The translations under genes and the position numbers were made by a program. Under the pieces are notes generated by a model that saw only the letters and a program-made list of their open reading frames with translations, made no database searches and had not been told where the DNA came from. A stretch of 64,000 nucleotides of DNA from Brenneria alni (GTDB taxonomy: Bacteria; Pseudomonadota; Gammaproteobacteria; Enterobacterales; Enterobacteriaceae), in the NCBI RefSeq assembly GCF_003666245.1, contig NZ_MJLZ01000005.1:56992-120991 (forward strand), given 5' to 3'. This document shows positions 42,433-52,774 of the stretch, piece by piece. Each line of letters opens with the position of its first letter. Positions within the stretch are counted from its first letter, which is position 1.

Positions 42433-43389
42433 TTATGTCTTCGACTTACGCAGAATTTGCAGGCAGTGACGCAGTTGCTCGTCCAGCGGCGCCTCAACCC
42501 GAAGCGTTTCGCCTGTATTGGGGTGTTCAAAGCGTAACGACTGAGCATGAAGAAACAGACGTTTCAGACCTGTTCCAGTCAGTTGGCGATCAAAATCACG
42601 CTCGCCATAACGGTCGTCAAAGGCGATCGGATGACCCGCGTGCAGCGTATGCACACGGATCTGGTGGGTTCTGCCTGTTACCGGACTGGCACGAACCAGT
42701 GTTGCCATCTCAAAGCGCTCTTCAACCTTAAAACGCGTTTCCGAAGGCTTACCTTCACTGTTTACCCGTACAATGCGTTCACCGCTTTGCAGAATATTCT
42801 TCAGCAGCGGAGCCTGCACAACTTTGCAATGCGACGGCCAGTTTCCTCGCACCAGCGCCAGATAGTCCTTTTGCATCCCTTTGAGACGTAATTGCTCATG
42901 CAGAGAACGCAAGGCAGAGCGTTTCTTGGCAACCAGCAACACACCGGAGGTATCACGATCCAGGCGGTGCACCAACTCCAGAAAGCGTGCCTCAGGACGC
43001 AACGCACGCAGCCCTTCAATAACGCCGAAACTCAGCCCGCTGCCACCGTGAACCGCAGTGCCGGAAGGTTTGTTTAGCACCAGCAAATGATCATCTTCAT
43101 AGATGATGCATTCCGCTAACGCGGCGACTTTGCCCAGGCTGGCGGAAACCGGCGGGGCGTCACGCTCGGCCTGTCGGACCGGAGGGATACGGATTTCATC
43201 TCCGCCGAGCAACTTATATTCCGGCTTTACCCGCTTTTTATTTACCCTCACCTCCCCTTTTCGCAAGATGCGATAAACCATACTTTTAGGCACACCTTTT
43301 AAGCGGGTATGCAAAAAATTATCAATGCGTTGTCCGGCCTCATCGGCGGATATCGTTACAAATTGTACTGTAGGATTGTCTGTTTTCAT
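42433..43389 (-). CDS. rluC: 23S rRNA pseudouridine synthase RluC
   Basis: Makes pseudouridines 955, 2504 and 2580 (E. coli numbering) in 23S rRNA. Seen: 318 residues (E. coli 319), an N-terminal S4-like domain (RIDNFLHTRL to VRVNKKRVKP), catalytic Asp144 in HRLDRDTSGVLLVAKK, and TGRTHQIRVH. The start at 43389 (MKTDNPTVQF) is chosen for family length; the track of open frame upstream is unlikely coding. Divergent from rne, as in E. coli. Confidence 0.95.
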   Translation of the reverse strand: MKTDNPTVQFVTISADEAGQRIDNFLHTRLKGVPKSMVYRILRKGEVRVNKKRVKPEYKLLGGDEIRIPPVRQAERDAPPVSASLGKVAALAECIIYEDDHLLVLNKPSGTAVHGGSGLSFGVIEGLRALRPEARFLELVHRLDRDTSGVLLVAKKRSALRSLHEQLRLKGMQKDYLALVRGNWPSHCKVVQAPLLKNILQSGERIVRVNSEGKPSETRFKVEERFEMATLVRASPVTGRTHQIRVHTLHAGHPIAFDDRYGERDFDRQLTGTGLKRLFLHAQSLRFEHPNTGETLRVEAPLDEQLRHCLQILRKSKT

Positions 43390-43559
43390 GATGCGCGATT
43401 CTAAATAGAGCAGTTGGATAGCGCCACTTCTTTTTCTGTGCTTAACTGTGAGTCTGGCTGATGAAGTTAGCGTTACACCAACAGGGTTGGCGAATAACAA
43501 CACAACTATCTTCATACTGACAGGCAAAGTCACCTTGCTATAACAGTGTCAGCAATGGA

Positions 43560-43940
43560 ATAATGCTTTTCGTGTTTTCCGCGCTGATTTCCATTAAAAC
43601 AAGGGAAATTGCGGAATTATTAAGTTTGCCTGATAACACATAAACGCAGCAATGGCGTAAGACGTAATGTGATATCAAGCAGTTAGCGGGCTGCGGATTG
43701 CAGCTTGGCCGGCAAATGGAATCAGATCTGGCAACATTATTCAGAAGCTGTTCCCTCAGTAAATGCGCTGTTTTCCATCAGGAAATACAGGCTACCGAAA
43801 CATGCGCCCCTATGCAGGCGACAACCGGGAGGTTGACGTCTCTGCGATAAGCCACGAGGCCATCGGTTCACTCCGGTCATGCGGTTCTTTTGTCCGCAGC
43901 TCTATCAATAATGTAAGTAAAAATAACGAGTAAGTTAAAG
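43560..43940 (+). promoter_or_regulatory. long rne leader (autoregulatory 5' UTR)
   Basis: About 550 non-coding bases separate rluC and rne. E. coli rne has a 361-base leader whose stem-loops sense RNase E activity (the rne5 element). Here the last 200 bases hold several stems, including CCGGGAGGTTGACGTCTCTG and CGAGGCCATCGGTTC, in the expected place. The exact fold was not computed. The 43390-43560 part shows no gene and should carry the divergent promoters. Confidence 0.6.
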
Positions 43941-46900
43941 ATGAAGAGAATGTTGATTAACGCAACTCAACAGGAAGAGTTGCGTGTTGCCTTGGTTGAT
44001 GGTCAACGGCTGTATGATCTGGATATCGAAAGTCCGGGTCATGAGCAGAAGAAAGCAAATATCTACAAAGGTAAAATCACCCGTATTGAACCCAGTCTTG
44101 AAGCTGCTTTTGTCGATTATGGCGCAGAAAGACATGGTTTTCTCCCTCTCAAAGAAATCGCTCGCGAATATTTCCCCAGCAACTATTCCTCTCATGGTCG
44201 CCCTAACATCAAAGATGTCTTGCGCGAAGGTCAGGAAGTTATCGTTCAGGTCGATAAAGAAGAGCGAGGCAACAAAGGCGCAGCACTGACAACATTTATC
44301 AGTCTGGCCGGTAGTTATCTGGTACTGATGCCAAACAACCCACGCGCTGGTGGTATTTCACGCCGTATCGAGGGTGATGATCGAACGGAGCTGAAAGAGG
44401 CGCTAGGATCTTTACAGTTACCCGACGGCATGGGACTGATTGTTCGTACTGCGGGTGTAGGTAAGTCAGCCGAAGCATTACAATGGGATCTGGCTTTCCG
44501 CCTGAAACATTGGGAAGCGATTAAGAAAGCGGCGGAAGGCCGTCCTGCGCCTTTCCTTATTCATCAGGAAAGTAATGTGATTGTTCGCGCCTTCCGCGAT
44601 TATCTACGTCCGGATATCGGTGAGATCCTGATCGATAACCCCAAGATCCTCGAACGGGCCAAAGAGCACATTTCTGCACTGGGTCGCCCCGATTTCAGCA
44701 GTAAAATCAAACTTTACAGCGGTGAGATCCCTCTGTTCAGTCATTATCAGATTGAATCCCAGATTGAATCCGCTTTCCAGCGTGAAGTGCGTCTGCCTTC
44801 CGGCGGCTCTATCGTCATTGATACCACGGAAGCCTTAACCGCGATTGATATCAACTCCGCCCGTGCCACCCGCGGGGGTGATATTGAAGAAACCGCGTTC
44901 AATACCAATCTGGAAGCGGCGGATGAAATTGCCCGCCAACTGCGGTTACGGGATCTGGGCGGTTTGATCGTTATCGACTTTATCGATATGACGCCGGTAC
45001 GTCATCAGCGCGAGGTAGAAAACCGCCTGCGCGATTCGGTACGTCAGGATCGCGCCCGTATTCAAATTGGCCGGATTTCGCGTTTTGGCCTGCTGGAGAT
45101 GTCCCGTCAGCGCCTCAGCCCGTCGCTGGGTGAGTCAAGTCACCACGTCTGCCCACGTTGCAGCGGCACCGGAACTGTTCGTGATAATGAATCGCTTTCT
45201 CTGTCTATTCTGCGCTTGATTGAAGAAGAAGCGCTGAAAGAGAACACCAAAGAAGTTCATGCCATCGTTCCTGTGCAGATTGCCTCTTATCTGCTGAACG
45301 AGAAGCGCGATGCGGTCAATGCCATTGAGACGCGTCAGGGTGGCGTTCGCGCCATCATCGTCCCGCATGATGGTATGCAAACGCCACACTATTCCGTTGT
45401 GCGTGTCCGTAAAGGCGAAGAGAAACCGACTCTCAGCTATCTACTGCCACAACGGCTGGAGACCGAAACGCAGCAGTTGCAGGAAGAGCAGACTGTCGAG
45501 CGTAAGCAGCCTGAACAGCCTGCTTTGGCTACCTTCACCATGCCTGACATGCCAGCGGAAACTAAAGCGCCGGCAGTGGAACAAACCGCCCCGGCGACAA
45601 AAACGGCCCCAGCCCAGTCAGGGCTTATCAGCCGTTTACTGGGTACGCTGAAAGGCATGTTCGCTGCTGAACCTTCTACTCAGGTCGCGGATACCGTGGA
45701 TGAGAAGAAAAACGAGCCGGCAGAGGCGGATGAGGGTCAACGTCAGGAGCGTCGTCATTCACGTCGACAGGGTAATAACCGCCGCGATCGTGGTAACCGT
45801 GAACCACGTGAAGATCAGCGCCGGAATAAACGCCAGAATACGGAAACTGCGCCTGAAACACGTGCTGCGGAGGAAACTGAAAAAACCTCGATTGATGAAC
45901 AACCTCGTCGCGAACCACGCGCAGAACGTCAGCGCCGACGTCAGGATGACAAACGTCAGCCACAGCAGGAAACGAAAGTACAAGATGCCGTTGCGGATGA
46001 AATAGAAGAGAGTATTACCGAACAGGATAAACCTGCTCAGGTTATGCCACGCCGCCAGCGTCGCCAACTGACACAAAAGGTGCGGGTTCAGTCTGAAAAC
46101 GTGCAAAGTGAAGCCGTTGAAAATATGGCCCCGGCGTCAACAGTGGAAACCACACAAACACAGGTCAACCCTGTGAATGAAATGGTTGATATTGCCATCA
46201 ATAGCGAAGCGGAAAATACGCAGAGCTTTGACGCTAACCGTGGCGCTAATGCAGAAAATGGCGGAATGCCGCGCCGTTCGCGTCGTTCACCACGCCATCT
46301 GCGTGTTAGTGGTCAGCGTCGCCGTCGTTATCGTGATGAGCGCTATCCGTCTCAGTCACCAATGCCGCTGGATTATGCCGTGGCGTCCCCGGAATTAGCC
46401 TCAGGAAAAGTGTGGGTTAACTATCCTGTCGCACAATATCAGCAATTGGCACAGGCTGATGATCAGCTACCGGAAGAAACTTCTGCCGCGACGCCTCTTC
46501 TGCCAGCCATCGTGGATGCGGTTCCGGTTATCAAACCCGTCGCACAGGACGCGCCAGCAGTGCTAGACGAACCGGTGAACGCCACGCCTGAAACCATTGC
46601 ACAGGATGATGTGGTGACTTCGGTTACTGAGCCAGTGCCACAGATACAGGAAGCGCCAACCGCAGAAAAAGCTGACACGGCTGTTGTTGAAACAACGGTT
46701 AGTGATGTCGCAGAAGTCGATGAAGCAACCGCTACCGATGCAGCCCCTGCTAAGGATACTGTTGTTGATACTGCTGTGACTAATGCAGCTACCACCGCCT
46801 CTTCAGAGACGCCAACCGATGCAGCTACAGCTCTGCCGGTATCAGTCGATGAGGAGAAATACTTCGCTACAGAGGTAACGTCTCAGCCGGTTGTCGCGCC

Positions 46901-47165
46901 ATCGATAAGCTCCGCGCCTGAAACGCCTGCCGTTTCCACTTCGCCAGTGCTGGCGGAAAAGAACCTGTCCGCGCATGCTCGTTATAAGTTTCTCGCGACG
47001 GCCCCGATGACTAAAGCACCGGCTCCGGATTATCGGCCAGAGCCAGTGCGCCAAAGCGACTGGAAGCGTCCTGAGTATCAGTTTGTGGGCAAAGGCGCCG
47101 CTGGCGGCCACTCAGCCGTTAATCAAGCTACGGCACCCGCAGCCAAACCAGCAGCCAGTGAATAA
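43941..47165 (+). CDS. rne: ribonuclease E
   Basis: Essential endoribonuclease and scaffold of the RNA degradosome, bound to the inner membrane. Seen: 1074 residues (E. coli 1061). The N-terminal catalytic half has the S1 domain (about 35-125), DNase I-like active-site region with [11 protein letters not shown] and the DFIDM segment, and the zinc link CPRCSG (Cys404, Cys407). The C-terminal half is disordered: an amphipathic [15 protein letters not shown] near 555-570 for membrane binding, Arg-rich RNA-binding stretches, then an acidic Ala/Thr/Val-rich tail ending with a PNPase-binding-like [15 protein letters not shown] region. Confidence 0.97.
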   Translation: MKRMLINATQQEELRVALVDGQRLYDLDIESPGHEQKKANIYKGKITRIEPSLEAAFVDYGAERHGFLPLKEIAREYFPSNYSSHGRPNIKDVLREGQEVIVQVDKEERGNKGAALTTFISLAGSYLVLMPNNPRAGGISRRIEGDDRTELKEALGSLQLPDGMGLIVRTAGVGKSAEALQWDLAFRLKHWEAIKKAAEGRPAPFLIHQESNVIVRAFRDYLRPDIGEILIDNPKILERAKEHISALGRPDFSSKIKLYSGEIPLFSHYQIESQIESAFQREVRLPSGGSIVIDTTEALTAIDINSARATRGGDIEETAFNTNLEAADEIARQLRLRDLGGLIVIDFIDMTPVRHQREVENRLRDSVRQDRARIQIGRISRFGLLEMSRQRLSPSLGESSHHVCPRCSGTGTVRDNESLSLSILRLIEEEALKENTKEVHAIVPVQIASYLLNEKRDAVNAIETRQGGVRAIIVPHDGMQTPHYSVVRVRKGEEKPTLSYLLPQRLETETQQLQEEQTVERKQPEQPALATFTMPDMPAETKAPAVEQTAPATKTAPAQSGLISRLLGTLKGMFAAEPSTQVADTVDEKKNEPAEADEGQRQERRHSRRQGNNRRDRGNREPREDQRRNKRQNTETAPETRAAEETEKTSIDEQPRREPRAERQRRRQDDKRQPQQETKVQDAVADEIEESITEQDKPAQVMPRRQRRQLTQKVRVQSENVQSEAVENMAPASTVETTQTQVNPVNEMVDIAINSEAENTQSFDANRGANAENGGMPRRSRRSPRHLRVSGQRRRRYRDERYPSQSPMPLDYAVASPELASGKVWVNYPVAQYQQLAQADDQLPEETSAATPLLPAIVDAVPVIKPVAQDAPAVLDEPVNATPETIAQDDVVTSVTEPVPQIQEAPTAEKADTAVVETTVSDVAEVDEATATDAAPAKDTVVDTAVTNAATTASSETPTDAATALPVSVDEEKYFATEVTSQPVVAPSISSAPETPAVSTSPVLAEKNLSAHARYKFLATAPMTKAPAPDYRPEPVRQSDWKRPEYQFVGKGAAGGHSAVNQATAPAAKPAASE

Positions 47166-47182
47166 TAGTATCACCATCAGTA

Positions 47183-47214
47183 AGCACACCCGCCAATCGG
47201 CGGGTGTGCTTTTA
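47183..47214 (+). terminator. intrinsic terminator of rne
   Basis: AGCACACCCGCC (47183-47194) pairs with GGCGGGTGTGCT (47199-47210) over a 4-base loop and is followed by TTTTA. It lies 18 bases after the stop and just before the convergent gene at 47222. Confidence 0.9.
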
Positions 47215-47221
47215 TGGCGGA

Positions 47222-47509
47222 TTAGCCCAGGTATTTCAGCAACTTAACATCCATCTCTTCGGTTTTCCCTTCGAGCTGAGAAACCAGACGACGAAAATGC
47301 TCGGTCTGATTATGCTCTGTCAGCACAGCCTGGTTTTTCCAACGTTCAAAGAAGACAAACGCGCCTGGCTTGTCGATCTCTTCATGCAGATCGTATTGCA
47401 AGTTACCCGGCTCCTGACGACTTGGAGCCACAACCTGTTTCACTGCGGTAGTAACCGCTTCAATAAACTCAGCTTTTGCCTGTAAACTGGCAACGATGCG
47501 GATTTCCAT
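47222..47509 (-). CDS. antibiotic biosynthesis monooxygenase-domain protein (YgiN-like)
   Basis: Small ABM-fold protein, 95 residues. Seen: start MEIRIVASLQAKAEFIEAVT, EPGNLQYDLHEE and FVFFERWKNQAVLTEHNQTE, the pattern of YgiN/LsrG-type quinol monooxygenases and isomerases. The substrate cannot be told from sequence. It is a single gene converging on rne, with an ATTATC-type start region and no operon partner. E. coli has no gene here. Confidence 0.8.
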   Translation of the reverse strand: MEIRIVASLQAKAEFIEAVTTAVKQVVAPSRQEPGNLQYDLHEEIDKPGAFVFFERWKNQAVLTEHNQTEHFRRLVSQLEGKTEEMDVKLLKYLG

Positions 47510-47559
47510 GATAATCCTTCTTTACAATATGGTGAGCGATCACAAGATTGAGGTATAAA

Positions 47560-47685
47560 ATGCCAGTTAGTCGACAATTTCAAGCATTCATCAACAAACG
47601 GATGCATTCAGACGGCTTTACACCTATTCTTATTCCCCGCCGTATCAGTCCCAAAACCAACCGACAGATGATGTTTTTCTACTGA
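47560..47685 (+). CDS. possible 41-residue protein upstream of pyrC
   Basis: An ATG at 47560 has TTGAGG 8 bases upstream and opens 41 codons, ending 17 bases before the pyrC start. The product is basic ([15 protein letters not shown]) and ends MMFFY. I do not recognise it. It could be a real small gene or a translated leader that influences pyrC; chance is also possible at this length. Confidence 0.35.
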   Translation: MPVSRQFQAFINKRMHSDGFTPILIPRRISPKTNRQMMFFY

Positions 47686-47702
47686 CCGCCGGAGCATACT
47701 CC

Positions 47703-48746
47703 ATGACCGCACTGCCTGAAATTTTGAAAATCCGCCGTCCTGACGATTGGCACATTCATTTACGCGACGATCAGATGCTTGAAACTGTTCTTCCGTATAC
47801 TAGTCGTTTTTTTGGCCGTGCTATCGTCATGCCAAATCTGACACCACCAATCACTAGCATAGCAAGCGCCATTGCTTATCGTCAGCGCATTCTTTCGGCA
47901 ATTCCTGAGGGGGATAATTTTCAACCGTTGATGACCTGCTACCTGACTGACTCGTCGAATGTCGCAGAAGTGGTAAATGGATTTGAGCAGGGCGTCTTCA
48001 CCGCCGCCAAATTATATCCGGCCAATGCCACGACCAACTCCAGTCATGGCGTAACAAGCATCGCCAATATTTACCCCATTCTGGAAAAGATGCAAAAAAC
48101 AGGAATGCCGCTGCTGATACATGGTGAAGTGACCGATCCTGCTGTAGATATTTTCGATCGGGAAGCTCGGTTTATTGAGTCCGTAATGGAACCATTGCGT
48201 CAGCAGTTTCCCGAGCTGAAAGTCGTATTCGAGCATATTACGACCAAAGAAGCCGCACAATATGTTGTTTCTGGTAATGATTACCTTGCTGCCACCATTA
48301 CCCCTCAGCATTTAATGTTCAACCGCAATCATATGCTGGTGGGAGGGGTTCGCCCACATCTGTATTGCCTGCCTATTCTCAAAAGAAATACTCACCAGCA
48401 GGCACTGCGTAATGCTGTCGCCAGCGGGTGTAACCGGCTTTTTCTCGGCACCGATTCAGCCCCTCATGCTAAACACAGAAAAGAATCCGACTGCGGCTGC
48501 GCGGGTGTATTCAATGCCCAGGCTGCATTAAGTGCCTACGCGACCGTTTTTGATGAAATGAATGCACTGGACAAACTTGAAGCATTTTGTTCGTTGAACG
48601 GCCCGCGCTTTTATGGTCTGCCCCTTAATGAAGACTGGATTGAGCTTCACCGCAAGCCGGTTAGCTTCCCGGAAGAAATTTCAATGGGGAGTGAATCGTT
48701 AATTCCATTCCTCGCAGGACAACGTCTTGATTGGGCCGTTCGGTAA
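47703..48746 (+). CDS. pyrC: dihydroorotase
   Basis: Third step of pyrimidine synthesis: closes N-carbamoyl-aspartate to dihydroorotate. Seen: 347 residues (E. coli 348), metal ligands His17 and His19 in [10 protein letters not shown], the carboxylated Lys103 in [14 protein letters not shown], and [15 protein letters not shown] precedes the start. The dinI relic follows, echoing the E. coli pyrC-dinI order. Confidence 0.96.
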   Translation: MTALPEILKIRRPDDWHIHLRDDQMLETVLPYTSRFFGRAIVMPNLTPPITSIASAIAYRQRILSAIPEGDNFQPLMTCYLTDSSNVAEVVNGFEQGVFTAAKLYPANATTNSSHGVTSIANIYPILEKMQKTGMPLLIHGEVTDPAVDIFDREARFIESVMEPLRQQFPELKVVFEHITTKEAAQYVVSGNDYLAATITPQHLMFNRNHMLVGGVRPHLYCLPILKRNTHQQALRNAVASGCNRLFLGTDSAPHAKHRKESDCGCAGVFNAQAALSAYATVFDEMNALDKLEAFCSLNGPRFYGLPLNEDWIELHRKPVSFPEEISMGSESLIPFLAGQRLDWAVR

Positions 48747-48763
48747 GATCCTAATTTTTCTTC

Positions 48764-48880
48764 ACCGCTACAGCCAATAGCCTTACCCTGATGGGCGCAG
48801 GTAAAGATAACAAAGAGCGTATATCTGAAATTCTGCAAGAAACCTGGGAAAGTGAGGACGACTGGTTTATACCAGAATAA
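48764..48880 (+). pseudogene. dinI: truncated dinI relic
   Basis: The frame reads ANSLTLMGAGKDNKERISEI then LQETWESEDDWFIPE and a stop at 48878-48880. E. coli DinI ends, from memory, with ISEILQETWESADDWFVSE, so the last 35 residues are clearly DinI. Everything before it is missing: there is a stop (TAA at about 48752) in frame just upstream, and only 17 bases separate it from pyrC. DinI modulates RecA filaments in the SOS response; this copy cannot make the protein. Confidence 0.85.
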
Positions 48881-49060
48881 TAGTCTGGGACGTGAATATT
48901 TCATACAATCTACTTCAGGCCGGGGCTCGCTTTATATGTTGTGTTCTGGCATGTTGTTTATCCTGTTGAAATAGTTGGCTGAATGATACGTTATACACTG
49001 TAATGTCCACGTGTACCGGGCATTTCACCATCCTGTTAGTTACGACTGAGGATACCTATT

Positions 49061-49318
49061 ATGGCAGTAGAAAAACCTGAAGAAGCAATGACATTCGGTG
49101 AACTGCTGGAGTTGATTGGTGCACAGCAGCGCAAAATTGACGCATTGGAGCTTGCATTTTCATCACTGGTCTTCTGTCTTGATGAAAAAGCAAACCAACT
49201 TATGATCCATAAACTGAAGCTGGAATCTCAAAATGAGAACCGGGATCCGTTGATGAAAAAACACCTTGCCCACTTTGCGGCCACATTAGAGAAAAATGCC
49301 GGTTTAAATACCGAATAG
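49061..49318 (+). CDS. small helical protein of unknown function (85 aa)
   Basis: Not recognised with certainty. GAGGA lies 8 bases before the ATG. The product is mostly helical with a heptad-like segment (ELLELIGAQQRKIDALELAF, then LVFCLDEKANQLMIHKLKLE) and a polar tail. Size and pattern recall small coiled-coil proteins such as IraP or YecF, but I cannot claim either. It sits between the dinI relic and bssS, where E. coli has none. No membrane or signal segment. Confidence 0.65.
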   Translation: MAVEKPEEAMTFGELLELIGAQQRKIDALELAFSSLVFCLDEKANQLMIHKLKLESQNENRDPLMKKHLAHFAATLEKNAGLNTE

Positions 49319-49533
49319 CATTTTTCATTTCTCCTATCCATCGACATGATCCGGGGCGAATGTGTTTTCGTTCCCGTTGTTTAATTATCACGCAAATTTT
49401 TTTTGCAGATTTTTCGAAAATATTTCCCATAAATTAAATAAGCAACGATATACTGGTATAGCTCTTCTAAATAAGGAGCCGCCTTAGACCTCGTTAGTCA
49501 CTCATGTTAGTAACTAGTCAATAAGGGGTAATT

Positions 49534-49788
49534 ATGGATAGAAAAGATGAAGTTATTCAAACACATCCTCTTGTAGGTTGGGACATCAGCACCGTTGACA
49601 GTTATGACGCCATGATGATCCGTTTACACTATTTATCCACCGCGGATCAAGCTCCAGATGAAGCGCAAGTTGACCGGACGTTATGGTTAACGACAGATGT
49701 AGCCAGACAACTTATATACATTCTTGAAGCAGGCATTGCGAAAATTGAATCAACAGACTGTCAGTCCCTTGATTATCGCAAGCATTAG
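49534..49788 (+). CDS. bssS: biofilm regulator BssS
   Basis: Small protein reported in E. coli to affect biofilm formation through indole and AI-2 signalling. Seen: 84 residues (same as E. coli), with nearly identical blocks EVIQTHPLVGWDISTVDSYD, LWLTTDVARQ and ILEAGIAKIES. GGGG lies 8 bases before the ATG, and a terminator follows. Its molecular activity is unknown. Confidence 0.95.
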   Translation: MDRKDEVIQTHPLVGWDISTVDSYDAMMIRLHYLSTADQAPDEAQVDRTLWLTTDVARQLIYILEAGIAKIESTDCQSLDYRKH

Positions 49789-49849
49789 TCATTGATATTG
49801 TTTGTTATTATTTTATACCAGATTTATCAATTTATGATTCACTGCCACC

Positions 49850-49886
49850 AATAACAGCACCGTCTCACTGGCGGTGTTGTTATTTT
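49850..49886 (+). terminator. intrinsic terminator of bssS
   Basis: AATAACAGCACCG (49850-49862) pairs with CGGTGTTGTTATT (49872-49884), one wobble pair, followed by TTA. It lies 62 bases after the stop. Confidence 0.75.
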
Positions 49887-50249
49887 ACCTGTTACAGTGT
49901 ATTTCTCTGCACTTCTTCACGCTAAGTTAAAACGATCACTCAACCTGCTTTAATACTCGCCGCAAGTACTCACCCGCCACATAATTATTCAACTAATAAA
50001 ACACATCGTACATATTGATATTTTCTGACGACTATATTCTCCACTTCGTCCGTTGTTGAAAAAGCAAACAATCAAAGATTTATTTTCTCATTAAGGACAA
50101 TAATCAGATTGAATAAGATATGAATTTAAATTCAAAAAAATTGTTCAAAATTGCGCTATTGTTATAATTGATAATTTTATATTGCTTTTGGGTTTCTAGC
50201 TGTTTAATTTTGCAAGATTACTCTCGTTACCAGATCAGGAGTCATAACC
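49887..50249. other. AT-rich intergenic region before yceJ
   Basis: After the bssS terminator about 360 AT-rich bases lead to yceJ. They should hold the yceJ-yceI promoter, since AT-rich segments lie around 50090-50190. A 68-residue ORF at 50168-50374 overlaps yceJ in another frame and is not credible. No repeat or RNA gene is recognised. Confidence 0.5.
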
Positions 50250-50804
50250 ATGCTTTGGCGCAATACCTCATCTCGTTACGGTCATATCAGCATTCTTCTC
50301 CACTGGACAGCCGCGCTGACCATTTATGCCATGTTTGCGCTAGGGCTGTGGATGGTAACGCTAGGGTACTATGATGTCTGGTATCACCGCGCTCCCGAAA
50401 TTCATAAAAGCATCGGTATGTTACTTTTTGCCGTTATGGTCTTTCGGGTTATCTGGCGTTTTATTTCCCCTCCTCCGCCGCCGTTAAGCAGTTATTCAAC
50501 CTTTACCCGCATCAGTGCCACGCTGGCGCATATTACCCTCTATGTCGTGCTGTTTGCGATATTAATCAGTGGCTATCTGATCTCCACTGCTGAGGGGCAA
50601 TCTATTTCAGTTTTTGGCTGGTTTTCTATTCCAGCCACATTAAGCGGCTTGACGGACCAAGCCGATATTGCAGGCACCGTGCATCTTTATCTTGCCTGGG
50701 TGGTGGTGGTTTTGTCAGCACTGCACGGTTTAGCCGCATTAAAGCATCACTTTATAGATGGTGATATAACGTTGAAACGGATGTTGGGTCGCAACATCCC
50801 TTAA
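50250..50804 (+). CDS. yceJ: cytochrome b561 family protein YceJ
   Basis: Inner-membrane b-type cytochrome with four helices, expected to pass electrons from quinol. Seen: 184 residues (E. coli 188), haem-ligand His candidates in [39 protein letters not shown] and [13 protein letters not shown] precedes the start. It lies 26 bases before yceI, a conserved pair. Confidence 0.93.
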   Translation: MLWRNTSSRYGHISILLHWTAALTIYAMFALGLWMVTLGYYDVWYHRAPEIHKSIGMLLFAVMVFRVIWRFISPPPPPLSSYSTFTRISATLAHITLYVVLFAILISGYLISTAEGQSISVFGWFSIPATLSGLTDQADIAGTVHLYLAWVVVVLSALHGLAALKHHFIDGDITLKRMLGRNIP

Positions 50805-50830
50805 TTATCTGGACTTATGGAGAAAAACCA

Positions 50831-51409
50831 ATGCTGAAGAAAACACTACTGAGCCTGACTGCCGCGTCCTTGCTTGCCTCTGCCGGATCGGCTCTGGCTG
50901 CCGATTACAAATTTGATAAGGAAGGTCAGCACGCGTTTATCGAATTCCGCATTAAACATTTGGGTTATAGCTGGCTTTATGGCAGCTTTAACGATTTTGA
51001 TGGGTCTTTTACTTTTGATGAAAAGAACCCTGCTGCTGATAAGGTGAACGTCACCATCAACACCAGCAGCGTCGATACCAACCACGCTGAACGTGACAAA
51101 CATATCCGTAGTGCTGACTTCCTCAACGTGTCTAAGTACCCGCAAGCTACGTTCACCTCTACCGAAGTGAAAAAAGACGGTGATGAACTCGATATCACCG
51201 GTAACCTGACCTTAAACGGGGTAACCAAACCGGTTAAGCTGGAAGCGAAACTGATTGGTCAGGGTGATGATCCGTGGGGTAACTATCGCGCCGGCTTTGA
51301 AGCGGAAGGGGATATCAAACTGAAAGACTTTAATATCACGACAGATCTGGGGCCAGCATCCCAGGAGGTAGAATTGATAATTTCTCTCGAAGGCATTCGT
51401 CAGAAATAA
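50831..51409 (+). CDS. yceI: periplasmic YceI, lipid-binding lipocalin-like protein
   Basis: Periplasmic beta-barrel protein of the YceI family, which binds polyisoprenoids in homologues. Seen: 192 residues (E. coli 191), signal peptide with cleavage near [30 protein letters not shown] and [17 protein letters not shown]. Pairs with the cytochrome YceJ, suggesting a quinone- or isoprenoid-linked role that is not proven. Confidence 0.94.
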   Translation: MLKKTLLSLTAASLLASAGSALAADYKFDKEGQHAFIEFRIKHLGYSWLYGSFNDFDGSFTFDEKNPAADKVNVTINTSSVDTNHAERDKHIRSADFLNVSKYPQATFTSTEVKKDGDELDITGNLTLNGVTKPVKLEAKLIGQGDDPWGNYRAGFEAEGDIKLKDFNITTDLGPASQEVELIISLEGIRQK

Positions 51410-51442
51410 GGCATCTTCCATACGAGCATCCACATTCGATTA

Positions 51443-51472
51443 AAACCCTTTCAGCACATGAAAGGGTTTTTT
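51443..51472. terminator. bidirectional terminator between yceI and trhO
   Basis: AAACCCTTTCA (51443-51453) pairs with TGAAAGGGTTT (51459-51469) and runs into TTTTTT on the plus strand; the minus strand also has TTTTA. It serves both convergent genes. Confidence 0.9.
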
Positions 51473-51479
51473 AATAGCG

Positions 51480-52547
51480 TTACTTAGCATCACCCTCTGT
51501 GGGAGGTGATGGAATAGGTAATGCCGATTTCAATAATCCTTTCGATTTATTAAAAATCTTCATGCCGTTTTCACGACCGCTGCGCCGGGAGCGTTGCTCT
51601 TCCAGTGGAAGCCGCCGCTCTTGCTGGCAGCCTGCACTACAGCAGCCTTCATATTTTTCTGCACATGCAGGACACTGGATAAACAATAGATGACAACCCT
51701 CATTACGGCAATTGGTATGGCTGTCGCAAGATATTCCGCACTGATGACAATGTGCGATTACCTCATCAGAAATTCGCTCGCCCATTCGTTCGTCAAACAC
51801 AAAGTTTTTGCCAATAAATTTCAGTGGCAGCCCTTGTGCTTGTGCCTGACGGGCATATTCAATAATCCCGCCCTCGACATGGTAAACATTTTTAAAACCG
51901 TGGTGGCGCATATAAGCACTCGCCTTCTCACACCGTATCCCCCCGGTACAGTACATGACGATATTTTTATCCCGCTCATGATTAAGCATCTCTACGGCCA
52001 TCGGGAGCTGCTCACGGAAGGTATCTGAGGGAACCTCCAGTGCATTTTCAAAGTGCCCGACTTCGTATTCATAGTGATTGCGCATATCAACAAATAGCGT
52101 ATCGGGATCGTCCGCCATAGCATTGACCTGTTCGGCTTTCAGATACTGACCAACCTTCGTCGGATCAAACGTTGGATCATCAATACCATCGGCCACAATG
52201 CGGTCACGAACCTTCATTCGCAATACCCAGAACGATTTTCCATCATCATCCAACGCAATGTTCAGCCGAACCTGATCAAGCGCAGGATGTGCGCCGAATA
52301 ATACGGTTTTAAAAGCATCAAACTGATTATTCGGCACACTGATTTGAGCATTGATACCTTCCGCCGCAATGTAGATCCGGCCAAACACGTTTAATTGCCC
52401 AAATTGGGTATACAGACGATCGCGAAACGCTTTCGGTTCATCGATCGTGAAATACTTATAGAAAGAGACTGTGGTACGCGGCTCGGTTTCAGCAAGCATT
52501 CGCGCTTTCAGCTCCTCATTGGAAACCCGGTTATGTAACACTGGCAT
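51480..52547 (-). CDS. trhO: tRNA uridine(34) hydroxylase TrhO
   Basis: Rhodanese-domain enzyme (formerly YceA) that makes 5-hydroxyuridine at tRNA position 34 with oxygen. Seen: 355 residues (E. coli 350), an N-terminal acylphosphatase-like part ([11 protein letters not shown] to EGINAQIS), active Cys near 200 in [12 protein letters not shown], and a C-terminal Cys-rich tail ([30 protein letters not shown]). The start at 52547 has AGGA upstream; the 7-residue extension is dropped. Confidence 0.95.
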   Translation of the reverse strand: MPVLHNRVSNEELKARMLAETEPRTTVSFYKYFTIDEPKAFRDRLYTQFGQLNVFGRIYIAAEGINAQISVPNNQFDAFKTVLFGAHPALDQVRLNIALDDDGKSFWVLRMKVRDRIVADGIDDPTFDPTKVGQYLKAEQVNAMADDPDTLFVDMRNHYEYEVGHFENALEVPSDTFREQLPMAVEMLNHERDKNIVMYCTGGIRCEKASAYMRHHGFKNVYHVEGGIIEYARQAQAQGLPLKFIGKNFVFDERMGERISDEVIAHCHQCGISCDSHTNCRNEGCHLLFIQCPACAEKYEGCCSAGCQQERRLPLEEQRSRRSGRENGMKIFNKSKGLLKSALPIPSPPTEGDAK

Positions 52548-52774
52548 GGTGTACTTTCCTGTCTTCATTGAGGTTAAGGGTTACTGTTCTGCATCAGGTT
52601 TACCTGACAGACTAATTAACACGGCATCATACCTGATAGCGTAATCGCTGTCAGGACGTGAAATTGATGGCGGAATATGGAATAGTGATCTTACAGTAAG
52701 AAGATTACCGCCCTATCTTACCTGGAGCATTACTCTTCGGATCTCATAAGAAAATCACAATTTAAGGTCGCCAT

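Noticed and set aside
43830..43900. tRNA-like T-loop (GGTTCACTCCGG) before rne
   Set aside because: No acceptor stem, anticodon arm or CCA end; better read as part of the structured rne leader.
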